Made by a program: the position numbers and the translations under genes. From NCBI RefSeq assembly GCF_008806775.1, contig NZ_WAEM01000010.1, positions 1 to 64,000 of the forward strand: a stretch of DNA of 64,000 bases, given 5' to 3'. The notes beneath the pieces are model-generated. The model had not been told where the DNA came from. It did not search any database and was given only the letters and a program-made list of their open reading frames with translations. Of this stretch, positions 44,626 to 54,166 are shown piece by piece. Origin of the DNA: Flavobacterium luteum. GTDB taxonomy: Bacteria; Bacteroidota; Bacteroidia; Flavobacteriales; Flavobacteriaceae. How positions within the stretch are numbered: the first letter of the stretch is position 1; each line of letters begins with the position of its first letter.

Positions 44626-44706
44626 TGGGGAGAGCAGGATTCGAACCTGCGAAGTTCACACAGCAGATTTACAGTCTGCCCTCGTTGGCCGCTTGAGTAT
44701 CTCCCC
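44626..44706 (-). tRNA. tRNA-Tyr (anticodon GTA)
   Basis: The 81-nt minus-strand sequence folds as a class II tRNA. Acceptor GGGGAGA pairs with TCTCCCC and the discriminator is A. The D stem is CTC/GAG, the anticodon stem is GCAGA/TCTGC around loop CTGTAAA (anticodon GTA), there is a long variable arm, and the T arm is GCAGG-TTCGAAT-CCTGC. CCA is not encoded. Confidence 0.97.
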
Positions 44707-44827
44707 AATAAAAGAAACAAAATTATTTCCTCTTAGCGGTTGCAAATATAAAAACTGTTTTGATGTTTACAAACTAAAACGGAACTAAATTGCAATACTC
44801 TTTTTAATCATTTGGTATTGAATTAAA

Positions 44828-44857
44828 TAAAAAAATCTCCATTAAGGAGATTTTTTT
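44828..44857 (-). terminator. Terminator after the TlpA-like gene
   Basis: AAAAAAATCTCC-ATTAA-GGAGATTTTTTT begins 19 nt past the stop of the minus-strand lipoprotein gene. The symmetric A and T runs make it functional in either direction. Confidence 0.9.
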
Positions 44858-44876
44858 ATATCTGTAAAAAAAAGGA

Positions 44877-46028
44877 TTATTTTCCTAAAAGTTCTACAAC
44901 TTTAGCTTTTAATTCAGCACCTCTTAAATCTTTTGCAACGATTTTTCCTGATGCGTCTAATACTAATGTTGAAGGAATTTGTTTGATGTTGTATGTTGAT
45001 GCTATTGGATCATCAAATTCTTTTAGGTTTGAAATTTGATTCCAAGTTAATTTATCTTTTGCAATAGCTTCTTTCCATTTTGCAGCATCTTTATCAAGAG
45101 AAACTCCAATAATGTTTAATCCTTTTGCGTGTAATTCATTATACATTGCAACATTAGCAGGGTTTTCTGCTCTACAAGGAGCACACCATGAAGCCCAAAA
45201 ATCGATTATTGTTACTTTTCCTAAACTTTCTTTTAAAGAAATAGATTTTCCGGTAGGACTTGGAGCTATAAAGTCAGGAGCAATGCTACCAACTTCAGTT
45301 GCGCCAACTGCGGCAACAGGTTTGGTAAGTTGATCTAATTTGGTTTTTATGTTTTTACCGTGTTTAGTATCTTTAATAGATTTGTCTAAGGCAGTGTAGT
45401 ATTTTTTAATTTTTGAAACATCAGGAACCATTTGGTTAAACATACCTTCAATGATTAATGCCGCTATAAATGCTTTAGGATGTGTGTTTAAATATTCTTC
45501 AGATTGAGTTGCAAATTCCTCTTGAAATTTACTGTATTCTTTTCTAAGACCATTCATTACCACAGTATCGTTTTTTTGTTGCGCTTGGGTCATTTTAGCC
45601 ATATTATCTTTCTGAAATTTCATCATTTTCTTCTGAATTTTCATGCCATTTTCCTTGTAGCTAGTCAATTCTTCATTGTTGTAAGTACCAGAAACTTTTG
45701 TAATAGAAACGCTATCCTTGTTAATAACCATTTCAATATCTCCATTTTCTAATATAAAAGGAACTTTTCCTTCTACAGTTTCAACTTGAACCAAATGCAT
45801 TTCAGGCTCTTTTGCCGATCCTTTAAAAGTAAATTTGCCATTTTCAATCTTTACAGTATCAATTGGCTTTAGTTGTCCGGTTACTTGATCTTGAACTTCA
45901 AGAGTAACAGTTTTACCATTATCAATACCTTTAATAGTCCCCGTAATAATATATTCGTTGTCTCCAGCTTTGTTACAAGATAGTAAAACAACTACTAGAG
46001 AAAGTAGTAATACAATTTTTTTATTCAT
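44877..46028 (-). CDS. TlpA-like thioredoxin-fold lipoprotein with DUF4369 domain
   Basis: I start at the ATG at 46028 (383 aa), which begins a lipoprotein signal (MNKKIVLLLSLVVVLLSC). A frame opening at 46070 adds 14 residues before it. The N-terminal DUF4369-like beta domain (YIITGTIKGIDNGKTVTLEV...IDTVKIENGKFTFKG) is followed by a helical region. The C-terminal AhpC/TSA-TlpA domain holds the redox motif WCAPC in DFWASWCAPCRAENP and the cis-proline segment IPSTLVLD. It likely reduces or isomerises disulfides outside the cytoplasm. A minus-strand TACTTTTG at 46100-46107 is a possible -7 box. Confidence 0.92.
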   Translation of the reverse strand: MNKKIVLLLSLVVVLLSCNKAGDNEYIITGTIKGIDNGKTVTLEVQDQVTGQLKPIDTVKIENGKFTFKGSAKEPEMHLVQVETVEGKVPFILENGDIEMVINKDSVSITKVSGTYNNEELTSYKENGMKIQKKMMKFQKDNMAKMTQAQQKNDTVVMNGLRKEYSKFQEEFATQSEEYLNTHPKAFIAALIIEGMFNQMVPDVSKIKKYYTALDKSIKDTKHGKNIKTKLDQLTKPVAAVGATEVGSIAPDFIAPSPTGKSISLKESLGKVTIIDFWASWCAPCRAENPANVAMYNELHAKGLNIIGVSLDKDAAKWKEAIAKDKLTWNQISNLKEFDDPIASTYNIKQIPSTLVLDASGKIVAKDLRGAELKAKVVELLGK

Positions 46029-46308
46029 GGTAAAAACATTTTTTTGGTAGTCGTGAATCATCGGTTTCATTTTAAATTTAGAATTTGAATTTAAGTTTGC
46101 AAAAGTATTTAAATTTATAAGTTATTTATAATTTTATGACTTAATTTTATGTTATAGTTTTAATACTCAATTTTTATATTGATAAAGACAAAATATTAAG
46201 TCTAGTTTTGTTAATTACTAGCTTAATGTTATTTGGTTTTAATACTTTAACTAAAAATTAATAAGTGTTTGTTCAAATGCCTCTTAAAAAAAATTAATTT
46301 TATAGTCT

Positions 46309-47427
46309 ATGAAAAATAGTACTAAAAAAGGTTTCTACTTTAAGCAATACGAAGCACCATTTTTATCTCCTTTTGATAAACTTTTTGAAATTTTCAAAGA
46401 ATTAATTACTCATACTTCTGGCGATTTTGATGAAGCTATAGATTGGTTGCGTGCATTAGATAAGGAATACAAACTTACCGATTCAGCCTATACCATTGAT
46501 GATTTTATTGAAGATTTAAAGAAAAAAGGCTACATACGTGATGAATTGAAAGATGACGGCACCACCGGAACTGGCATTACTGCTAAAACAGAACGGGCCA
46601 TTCGCCAACAAGCTTTAGATCAAATTTTTGGAAATTTGAAACGCAGCGGCAGTGGTAATCATAAAACAAAGCATTCTGGAAATGGTGACGAGCACATTGG
46701 TGAATATAGAGAATTTCATTTTGGAGATGGTTTAGAACGAATTTCTTTAACTGAAAGTTTAAAAAATGCCCAAATTAATAATGGTGTTGAAAGTTTTCAA
46801 CTTACCGAAAATGATTTGATAGTTGAAGAAACCCAATTCAAGTCACAAATGAGTACTGTTTTGATGATTGATATTAGTCATAGCATGATATTATATGGTG
46901 AAGATCGCATTACGCCGGCTAAGAAAGTAGCAATGGCTTTAGCCGAATTAATCACGACACGTTATCCGAAAGACACTTTAGATATTCTTGTTTTTGGTAA
47001 TGATGCCTGGACAATAGCTATTCGGGATTTACCTTATTTAAAAGTTGGTCCTTATCATACCAATACTGTTGCGGGTTTGCAATTGGCCATGGATTTATTG
47101 CGAAGAAAAAGGAATACCAATAAACAAATTTTTATGATTACCGACGGAAAACCAAGTTGTGTTCGTGAGCGTGATGGCTCCTATTACATGAACAGCAATG
47201 GTTTAGATCAATATATTGTAGATAAATGTTACAATCAGGCGCAACAGGCTCGTAAATTACATATACCTATTACCACTTTTATGATTGCTAACGATCCGTA
47301 TTTACAAAAATTCGTCAATCGTTTTACAGAAGCCAATCAAGGGAAAGCTTTCTATACAGGGTTAAAAGGTTTGGGCGAAATGATTTTTGAAGATTATGAA
47401 GCCAATAGGAAAAAAAGAGTAAAATAG
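46309..47427 (+). CDS. VWA domain protein, partner of the downstream AAA ATPase
   Basis: The 372-aa protein has an N-terminal helical part (residues 1-170). A von Willebrand factor A domain follows with the MIDAS motif DISHSM (DxSxS) in TVLMIDISHSM, a conserved Thr region (HTNTVAGL) and Asp in MITDGKPS. No signal peptide or membrane segment is present, so it is cytoplasmic. It pairs with the MoxR/Mg-chelatase-like ATPase gene 49 nt downstream. Such ATPase-VWA pairs resemble the ChlI-ChlD arrangement and often act in metal-cofactor insertion or complex remodelling. The target here is unknown. Confidence 0.88.
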   Translation: MKNSTKKGFYFKQYEAPFLSPFDKLFEIFKELITHTSGDFDEAIDWLRALDKEYKLTDSAYTIDDFIEDLKKKGYIRDELKDDGTTGTGITAKTERAIRQQALDQIFGNLKRSGSGNHKTKHSGNGDEHIGEYREFHFGDGLERISLTESLKNAQINNGVESFQLTENDLIVEETQFKSQMSTVLMIDISHSMILYGEDRITPAKKVAMALAELITTRYPKDTLDILVFGNDAWTIAIRDLPYLKVGPYHTNTVAGLQLAMDLLRRKRNTNKQIFMITDGKPSCVRERDGSYYMNSNGLDQYIVDKCYNQAQQARKLHIPITTFMIANDPYLQKFVNRFTEANQGKAFYTGLKGLGEMIFEDYEANRKKRVK

Positions 47428-47476
47428 AATCGATTTCAATTACAATAGCAATAATCAATTACAATTTAAAAAAATA

Positions 47477-48934
47477 ATGAACAATATAAACACTTTAGGG
47501 GCATTAATTCAATCTGGATATCAAAGCAAAAGTATAAAGGATGAATTGCGTCATAATTTGCGTGAAAAAATCAAGTCAGGAAAACCAGTTTTTGAAGGTG
47601 TTCATGGATTTGAAAATACTGTTATTCCAGAATTAGAGCGTGCTATTTTATCACGACATAATATTAATTTATTAGGACTTCGTGGTCAGGCAAAAACAAG
47701 ATTGGCACGTAAAATGATCGAGTTATTGGATGAATATATGCCAATTGTTGATGGGTCTGAAATAAATGATGATCCTTTACAACCCATTTCAAGATTTGCT
47801 AAAGATTTAATTGCTGAAAAAGGTGATGCGACTCCCATAAAGTGGATTCATAGAAGCGAACGTTTTTTTGAAAAACTAGCCACACCAGATGTTACCGTTG
47901 CTGATTTAATAGGCGATGTAGATCCTATAAAAGCGGCCAATTTGAAATTATCCTATGCAGATGATCGGGTGATTCATTTTGGAATGATTCCTAGAGCCAA
48001 TCGTTGTATTTTTGTCATTAATGAATTGCCCGATTTGCAAGCTAGAATTCAGGTGGCATTGTTCAATATTTTACAAGAAGGCGACATACAAATTCGCGGT
48101 TTTAAATTAAGAATGCCTCTTGATATGCAATTCGTTTTTACTGCCAATCCCGAGGATTATACCAACAGAGGAAGTATCGTAACTCCGTTAAAAGACAGAA
48201 TAGGTTCGCAAATACTCACCCATTATCCAGATACTATTAAAATTGCCAGAACAATAACCGAGCAAGAAGCCAAATTGGATATTACACAAAGTGATTTGGT
48301 TTTTGTTCCTTCACTTGCTAGAGATTTATTGGAACAAATTAGTTTTGAAGCGCGTGAAAGCGAATATATTGACCATAAAAGTGGTGTTAGTGCTAGAATG
48401 AGTATAACTGCTTTAGAAAATTTAGTGAGTACTGCCGAGCGACGAGCACTAAAATCTGGAGCTGATAAAACCACCGTGCGATTATCTGATTTTATGGGAA
48501 TCATACCGTCTATTACCGGAAAAGTAGAATTGGTTTATGAAGGCGAACAAGAAGGAGCAGCCGAAGTGGCACAACATTTAATTGGTGATGCCATACATAC
48601 TTTTTTCCCGGCTTATTTTCCTAAAATTGAAAAGCTAGAAAAACAAGACGAGAGAAATGCCTATTCTGATATTATAGAATGGTTTTTTACTGAAAGTGGT
48701 TTTGAATTGTTGGACGATAGTTCTGATGAAGAGTACAAGAAAATTTTAGATGCTATAGTTCCTTTAGAAATTTTAATTAAAAAATACCAGCCCAATGTTG
48801 ATGCCCATGAAAAACATTTTATGAAAGAATTTATTCTTTGGGGGTTAGTAGAATATAATAAACTGAGCAAAGACAGACTTTCTGACGGGTATCAGTTTAA
48901 AGATATGTACGGTAGTTACATCAGTAAGTTGTAA
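47477..48934 (+). CDS. MoxR/magnesium-chelatase-like AAA+ ATPase
   Basis: The 485-aa protein resembles magnesium chelatase subunit I-type AAA+ ATPases. It has the P-loop variant LLGLRGQAKTRLA, a Walker B-like segment (CIFVINELPDLQ), sensor-1 region (MQFVFTANPEDYTNRGS) and arginine-rich PLKDRIGSQI. Note that the P-loop reads GLRGQAKT rather than GxxGxGKS/T, as in this subgroup. No photosynthesis genes are near, so a chlorophyll role is excluded in practice. With the upstream VWA protein it forms a likely two-component chaperone-like machine. It converges with the histidine kinase gene, 3 nt apart. Confidence 0.88.
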   Translation: MNNINTLGALIQSGYQSKSIKDELRHNLREKIKSGKPVFEGVHGFENTVIPELERAILSRHNINLLGLRGQAKTRLARKMIELLDEYMPIVDGSEINDDPLQPISRFAKDLIAEKGDATPIKWIHRSERFFEKLATPDVTVADLIGDVDPIKAANLKLSYADDRVIHFGMIPRANRCIFVINELPDLQARIQVALFNILQEGDIQIRGFKLRMPLDMQFVFTANPEDYTNRGSIVTPLKDRIGSQILTHYPDTIKIARTITEQEAKLDITQSDLVFVPSLARDLLEQISFEARESEYIDHKSGVSARMSITALENLVSTAERRALKSGADKTTVRLSDFMGIIPSITGKVELVYEGEQEGAAEVAQHLIGDAIHTFFPAYFPKIEKLEKQDERNAYSDIIEWFFTESGFELLDDSSDEEYKKILDAIVPLEILIKKYQPNVDAHEKHFMKEFILWGLVEYNKLSKDRLSDGYQFKDMYGSYISKL

Positions 48935-48937
48935 GAT

Positions 48938-51900
48938 TTATTTGAATTGTTTTTTTTTATTTATCCACTGCAATATTTTCTCTTCTAACTCAGACTCAAT
49001 AATGGGTTTAGAGATGTAATCATTCATACCCGCTTTAATGCATTTTTCTTTTTCATCAAGCATGATTCCAGCAGTTAATGCTATGATTGGTATGTGTTGA
49101 GATTTTTTTGATGCTCTAATTTCAGATGTTGTTTCATAGCCATTTTTTTCAGGCATTTGAATGTCCATTAAAATTAAATCAAAAACTTCATTTTTAGAGA
49201 TATTTATTGCAGCATTTCCAGTGTAAGCTTCAAAAAGGATACAATTTGGGAGTATTCTTTTTAGCAGTGTTTTGGATAAAAGCATATTTATTTTATTGTC
49301 TTCTACTACTAAAATTTTTAGGGTATCTTGATTTACAATAGTATGTTTTTTTGTGCTTAATACAATTTTCGGAACTGAATTCCCTTCGGATTTTTTAACT
49401 TCAAGTGTAAAATTAAAATCACTTCCTTCTCCATATTTGCTAATGAGTTGAAGTTTGCTATTCATTAAACCTAATAACTGATTCGAAATAGCTAAACCAA
49501 GTCCGGTGCCACCAAATTTTCTAGTTGTTGTTGTGTCTTCTTGAACAAAAGAGAAGAATATTTTTTCTTGATTTTGCTGTTTTATACCAATACCAGTATC
49601 CTTAACTGAAAAATAAAGCGTAGATGACTTTTCCTTTGATAATTGTAATTGTTTAATAGTTAATGTAATAGAACCTGACGGAGTGAATTTTAAAGCGTTG
49701 CTAATTAAATTCACTAAAATTTGTTTCAAACGCAAAGCATCAATAAAAATAAACTCTGGAACTTCATTTTCAATAGTTAAAATCAAATCAATATTTTTTA
49801 GAATGGCTTGATGTTTAAATAAATCGACCACTTGATTTAATAAGTCTAAAAGATTAATTTCTTCGATATTGAGTTCTAGTTTTCCAGATTCAATTTTTGA
49901 AAAATCTAAAATATCATTGATAATTTCCATTAAAGTATTGGCAGATTCTTTAACGGTATCCATATATTCCGATTGATTTTTTTCGAGATTTGTTTTTAAT
50001 AACAAATCGCTAAAACCTATAATTCCGTTTAATGGAGTTCGAATTTCATGACTCATATTAGCAAGAAAATCCGATTTTGATTTGTTAGCCGATTCTGCTG
50101 ATTCTTTTGATTTGATTAATTCAATTTCCATTAGTTTTCTAGTAGTAATATCTTGAATTGTTCCAACAGCAGAAATAAGTTGGTCGTTATCACTCCACTT
50201 CGTATTTCCTTTACCATGAACCCAACGTTCAGTTTGGTCATTTACTCGAATAATTTTATATTCTTTATTAAATGGCAATCTTTTGGCAATAACTTCATTT
50301 GTTATATAGTCATTCATAGGTTTTTGCCAATCGGGATGAATGATGGTATTCATCCAGTTTTCTGTGTTTAACTCAAAGTTAGAATCAATACCAAAAACGG
50401 CATTTAAAACCTCTGAACTTGTCCATTTTCCTGAAATATCATCTATACTAAATGTCCCAATATTGGCAATTATTTGGGTTTTCTTTAAAAATTGTTCACT
50501 TTCTTTTAATTTATTTTCAATTCTTTTTCTTTTCGATATATCTCTAGCAAAAACAAGAAGTCTACCATCATGTAATAGTTTTGAAGTGAGTTCTACATTA
50601 AATAGGGTATTATTTTTTCCCTTCATTATCCTTTCATTAATTACTGCTTTTCCTGTTTTTAAATCATTAAAGTGAAAAGGATTCTTTTCAATATCTTCCG
50701 GCACCGTAAAATCGTAAATCGACATTTGTAACAGTTCTTTTTCTGAATAATTGGTTAACTTACTTACACTTTTATTTACATTAATTAATTTACCTGTTTG
50801 ATCGGCTATCAATATTCCATCAGATGCTTGTTCTACTAATATTCTGTATTTTTCTTCACTTTCCAACAAATTGTTTTCGGTTTTTTTTCTCTCCGTAATA
50901 TCTCTTGCAAAACAGGCAGTTCCTATAATTTCATTACCATTATAAATAGGATTTGTATTTGTCTCATACCATTTATCTTCTGATTGTTCTGTTTGTTGGT
51001 CTAAAATTTCCATTTTTGTTGACTCTCCTTTTAATCCTTTTGCATAAAGTGTTTTCCAAAATTCTAAAAAATCATCTGAGAAATAATCAAGACTTAATAA
51101 ATTACGTCCTCTTTCTAAAGCTATTCCATATTTTTCCAGCATATGGTTTAAAAAAGCTTGATTGCCTACAATAAGTTTAAAATCGTAATCAACACTCCAT
51201 ATCAAATCGTTATTACTATTGATAAGTGCTTCATAATTTTTGTTTTCTTTTTCTTTGAGGGCTTCGGAAATTTGCTTTTTTTCAGTTATATCTTGACAAA
51301 TTCCTCTCAATCCATAAACAGTTCCTTTTATATCTTGAATAGGAATTCCAGTTCCATAAACCCATTTTACCTTATTGTTTGGAAGTAACACCCGATGTTC
51401 AATTTCATAAGGCTTTTTATCAAGAACTGTTTGATGTATTTTTTCTTGTAGTACTGTTATATCTTCATTAGACAGTCTTGATAAATAGTCTAAATATAAT
51501 TTTGTATTTGGTTCGTTTTTTAACTTATATATTTCATACAACTCGTTAGTCCAATGCAATTCATTTGTAATTAGATTGAATTCCCAACTTCCAGTTTTTG
51601 CAATTTTTTGAGCCTCATTTAATAATTTTTCACTGGCTATTAGTTTGCTTTCAGAATTTCTAATTTCAGTTATATCTCTTGCAATTGCATAGATTAAATT
51701 ATTTACAGAGTTTAAACTCGCTCTCCATTGAAAAAAAACGACATCTCCATTTTTTTTTAGGTATCTGTTTTCAAAATCTACAGATGGATTCCTAGTAGTA
51801 ATTTTGCTTATTTCTAAAAATGTTTTTGCTTTATCTTCTGGATGGATAAAATCAGTAAAAGGATTTTTTGAATTGATTTCTCTTTTTGAATAGCCTAAAA

Positions 51901-52099
51901 CGTTTTGAAAGGAGGAGTTAATTTCTTTAAAAACCCCCTCTTTACTAGCAACACAAATTAAATCGAGAGATTCATTAATAAAGAATTCAAAGTTGGTAAT
52001 GGACTTGTCAATTTCTTTTAATTGAAAAATCTCAATTTCTTGTTTTTTATTTTTTTCGAGTAATTCTTCATATGTCAAGTTTGTTTCTTTCATATTCAA
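48938..52099 (-). CDS. Soluble hybrid histidine kinase with five PAS domains
   Basis: The 1053-aa protein has an N-terminal coiled coil ([20 protein letters not shown]) and about five PAS/PAC units (roughly 35-145, 155-275, 285-400, 410-525 and 535-655, each ending in a D-I-T/S-x-R-K-like segment). A HisKA domain has phospho-acceptor His684 in [12 protein letters not shown], a HATPase has DTGIGI and [10 protein letters not shown], and the C-terminal receiver domain has acceptor Asp979 (LILMDIQMP) and Lys in YISKP. No membrane segment is seen, so it senses intracellular cues. No response regulator gene lies beside it. An alternative start is the second Met at 52093. Confidence 0.95.
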   Translation of the reverse strand: MNMKETNLTYEELLEKNKKQEIEIFQLKEIDKSITNFEFFINESLDLICVASKEGVFKEINSSFQNVLGYSKREINSKNPFTDFIHPEDKAKTFLEISKITTRNPSVDFENRYLKKNGDVVFFQWRASLNSVNNLIYAIARDITEIRNSESKLIASEKLLNEAQKIAKTGSWEFNLITNELHWTNELYEIYKLKNEPNTKLYLDYLSRLSNEDITVLQEKIHQTVLDKKPYEIEHRVLLPNNKVKWVYGTGIPIQDIKGTVYGLRGICQDITEKKQISEALKEKENKNYEALINSNNDLIWSVDYDFKLIVGNQAFLNHMLEKYGIALERGRNLLSLDYFSDDFLEFWKTLYAKGLKGESTKMEILDQQTEQSEDKWYETNTNPIYNGNEIIGTACFARDITERKKTENNLLESEEKYRILVEQASDGILIADQTGKLINVNKSVSKLTNYSEKELLQMSIYDFTVPEDIEKNPFHFNDLKTGKAVINERIMKGKNNTLFNVELTSKLLHDGRLLVFARDISKRKRIENKLKESEQFLKKTQIIANIGTFSIDDISGKWTSSEVLNAVFGIDSNFELNTENWMNTIIHPDWQKPMNDYITNEVIAKRLPFNKEYKIIRVNDQTERWVHGKGNTKWSDNDQLISAVGTIQDITTRKLMEIELIKSKESAESANKSKSDFLANMSHEIRTPLNGIIGFSDLLLKTNLEKNQSEYMDTVKESANTLMEIINDILDFSKIESGKLELNIEEINLLDLLNQVVDLFKHQAILKNIDLILTIENEVPEFIFIDALRLKQILVNLISNALKFTPSGSITLTIKQLQLSKEKSSTLYFSVKDTGIGIKQQNQEKIFFSFVQEDTTTTRKFGGTGLGLAISNQLLGLMNSKLQLISKYGEGSDFNFTLEVKKSEGNSVPKIVLSTKKHTIVNQDTLKILVVEDNKINMLLSKTLLKRILPNCILFEAYTGNAAINISKNEVFDLILMDIQMPEKNGYETTSEIRASKKSQHIPIIALTAGIMLDEKEKCIKAGMNDYISKPIIESELEEKILQWINKKKQFK

Positions 52100-52190
52100 A
52101 AGTGAGTCAAGAATTAGTTCTAAATTTAGATATGTTAAATTTATAGAAAATTATCTTAAAATTATGATTTAAGTAGTATTTTTTTTAAAT

Positions 52191-53540
52191 CTATTTTTTA
52201 TCCTTTCTCTTTTTGTCTCTAGTTTTTAACATATTTCTATTAACTGAGCCATGCGTTTTCTTTTTGGTTTTTGAGGGTCCGCCCAGATTCACTTTTTTGT
52301 TCTTTTTAGCTTTATCATGAAAAGCACCATCACCATCTAATTTTGGTTTTTTCATTAGAAATTTAATGGGCTGTTTCTCTTTTTCGGGGCCAATAAGTTT
52401 TAGAGAAATTGGAACTTCTTCAGGAAATGGTTCAATCACTAATTCTTTATTCATTAAGACTTCCGCTTCCATTTTAAACTCTTCTTCTCTTGGAGTAAAG
52501 AAGCTTATTGCTGTTCCTGTAGCATCGGCACGACCTGTTCTACCTATTCGATGCATATACAATTCAGGATATTCAGGGATTTCAAAATTAATAACATGAG
52601 TAATATCTGAAATATCCAAACCTCTTGCCATAATATCTGTCGTGATAATACCTCGCAAATTTCCTTCTTGAAAGGAGGCCATCGTACTCAAACGATAATT
52701 TTGAGATTTATTAGAATGGATAACGCCAAATTGCCCTTCAAAATCTTCATCAATACTTTCATGAAGCATGTCCGATATTTTTTTGTTATTAACAAAAATA
52801 AGTACTCTACTCATGTCTTCATTAGTAGACAATAAATGTTTGAGCAGATTTATTTTGGTATTAAAATTAGGAACTTCGTAAGTGATTTGTTTGATGTTTT
52901 CTAATGGTGTTCCCGATGCTGCTAAACTCACTTCTTCAGGAAAATCGAAAAAGTCATTCAAAACGGCATCAACTTCATCTGTCATCGTTGCCGAAAATAA
53001 TATGTTTTGACGTTTTGGTCGCATCATGGCTAATATAGCTGTGAGTTGCACTCTGAAGCCTAAGTTTAACATCTCGTCAAATTCGTCAATGACTAATTTT
53101 GTGGTTTCGTCAAATCGAATAACGTTATCTAAAGCCAAATCCATGGTTCTTCCTGGAGTACCCACTAAAATATCGATTCCTTGATACACTGCTGTTTTTT
53201 GGGTATTGATATTTACACCACCATAAATACCTAAGGTCCTAACCGACATGTATTTGGTTAGTTTCTCCACTTCTTCAACAACCTGTACAACTAATTCTCG
53301 TGTAGGCACTAGAATGACAATTTTAGGAGTATGGGTTGGAACAAATTTATACAATTTCAACAAAGGCAACAAATAGGCAAAAGTTTTACCAGTACCCGTT
53401 TGAGCAATGCCCATCATATCGCGACCTGACATAATCACCGCAAATGATTTCTCCTGAATAGGAGTAGGAGTGGTAAACCCTAAATCATCGATTGCTTTTT
53501 GTACTGATTTTGGAAGGTTGAATTGCTCGAAAGTGCTCAT
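52191..53540 (-). CDS. DEAD-box RNA helicase with basic C-terminal tail
   Basis: The 449-aa protein has the complete helicase core: Q motif FTTPTPIQ, AQTGTGKT (I), PTRELVVQ, GTPGRTMDL, DEFD (II), SAT (III), IITTDIMARGLD (V) and HRIGRTGR (VI). The last ~60 residues are very lysine-rich (KKPKLDGDGAFHDKAKKNKK...), a likely RNA-binding tail. It belongs to the RhlE/CsdA-like group used in ribosome assembly and RNA turnover. Minus-strand TACCTTTG at 53557-53564 is 16 nt from the ATG and a likely -7 box. Confidence 0.93.
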   Translation of the reverse strand: MSTFEQFNLPKSVQKAIDDLGFTTPTPIQEKSFAVIMSGRDMMGIAQTGTGKTFAYLLPLLKLYKFVPTHTPKIVILVPTRELVVQVVEEVEKLTKYMSVRTLGIYGGVNINTQKTAVYQGIDILVGTPGRTMDLALDNVIRFDETTKLVIDEFDEMLNLGFRVQLTAILAMMRPKRQNILFSATMTDEVDAVLNDFFDFPEEVSLAASGTPLENIKQITYEVPNFNTKINLLKHLLSTNEDMSRVLIFVNNKKISDMLHESIDEDFEGQFGVIHSNKSQNYRLSTMASFQEGNLRGIITTDIMARGLDISDITHVINFEIPEYPELYMHRIGRTGRADATGTAISFFTPREEEFKMEAEVLMNKELVIEPFPEEVPISLKLIGPEKEKQPIKFLMKKPKLDGDGAFHDKAKKNKKVNLGGPSKTKKKTHGSVNRNMLKTRDKKRKDKK

Positions 53541-53556
53541 TTATTTCTATTTTAGG

Positions 53557-53564
53557 CAAAGGTA
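53557..53564 (-). promoter_or_regulatory. Candidate -7 box for the DEAD-box helicase
   Basis: TACCTTTG on the minus strand matches TAnnTTTG, 16 nt before the ATG. The same octamer precedes the DbpA-like gene. No convincing -33 element was found. Confidence 0.4.
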
Positions 53565-53623
53565 CGCTATTTCAAATTAATGAATGTTAGTCAATACAAT
53601 TGACAATTTTAGTTGGTTTAGAT

Positions 53624-54010
53624 TTATAGTTGTCTCTTTTTCTTCATATAATGACTTATTACAAATAATATTCCCGCAATAATAAAAGGAAAAGTAGTCA
53701 TTGCAACTATACCTAGTGAAGAGCCAATAGAAAAATGGTTCCTATTATGATTAATCAAAAATATAAATGGACTGGATACAATACCTATTAGTAAATAAAT
53801 AATTCCACCAATAAATTCTCTTTTCCATGCAATAATTAGTAATACAATTAAAAAATAAGTGGGAATTAGATGCATAAAAAAGTTGGCAAGTTGTTGCCGA
53901 AAAGGAAGCCTTTCCTCAAAAGCGTCAAATGCAAACACGCTAATGAAAAGGATTGCTAGGATACAAATGACTCTAGGTACCCAATGAATAATTTTGATAT
54001 TAGTCTTCAT
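53624..54010 (-). CDS. Small four-helix membrane protein of unknown function
   Basis: The 128-aa protein has four hydrophobic segments (residues about 8-27, 45-62, 67-86 and 97-120), short loops and a basic tail (HYMKKKRQL). I recognise no catalytic motif. The pattern WVPRVICILAILFISVFAFDAF followed by an FMHLIPTYFLIVLLIIAWKRE block resembles a DUF of small Bacteroidota membrane proteins. It has its own short flanks and no evident operon partner. Confidence 0.75.
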   Translation of the reverse strand: MKTNIKIIHWVPRVICILAILFISVFAFDAFEERLPFRQQLANFFMHLIPTYFLIVLLIIAWKREFIGGIIYLLIGIVSSPFIFLINHNRNHFSIGSSLGIVAMTTFPFIIAGILFVISHYMKKKRQL

Positions 54011-54166
54011 CTGATTTATAAATAAAAAATTATTCTATAAATAATTAAAAAAATCTAATATGAATTGCTACATAAAGTTACGAATAATAATTAAAAATAA
54101 TTAACGATGACTTTAGTTTTTCATTATTCCATTGTACCATAATAAGATTTTCTTCTTATTTTATTT

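Noticed and set aside
44600..44788. Plus-strand 62-codon frame across the tRNA-Tyr gene
   Set aside because: It is the antisense of an intact tRNA, a common spurious call.
47477..48934. Bacteriochlorophyll magnesium chelatase subunit
   Set aside because: No other pigment synthesis genes are present, and Mg-chelatase-like ATPase/VWA pairs are widespread outside phototrophs.
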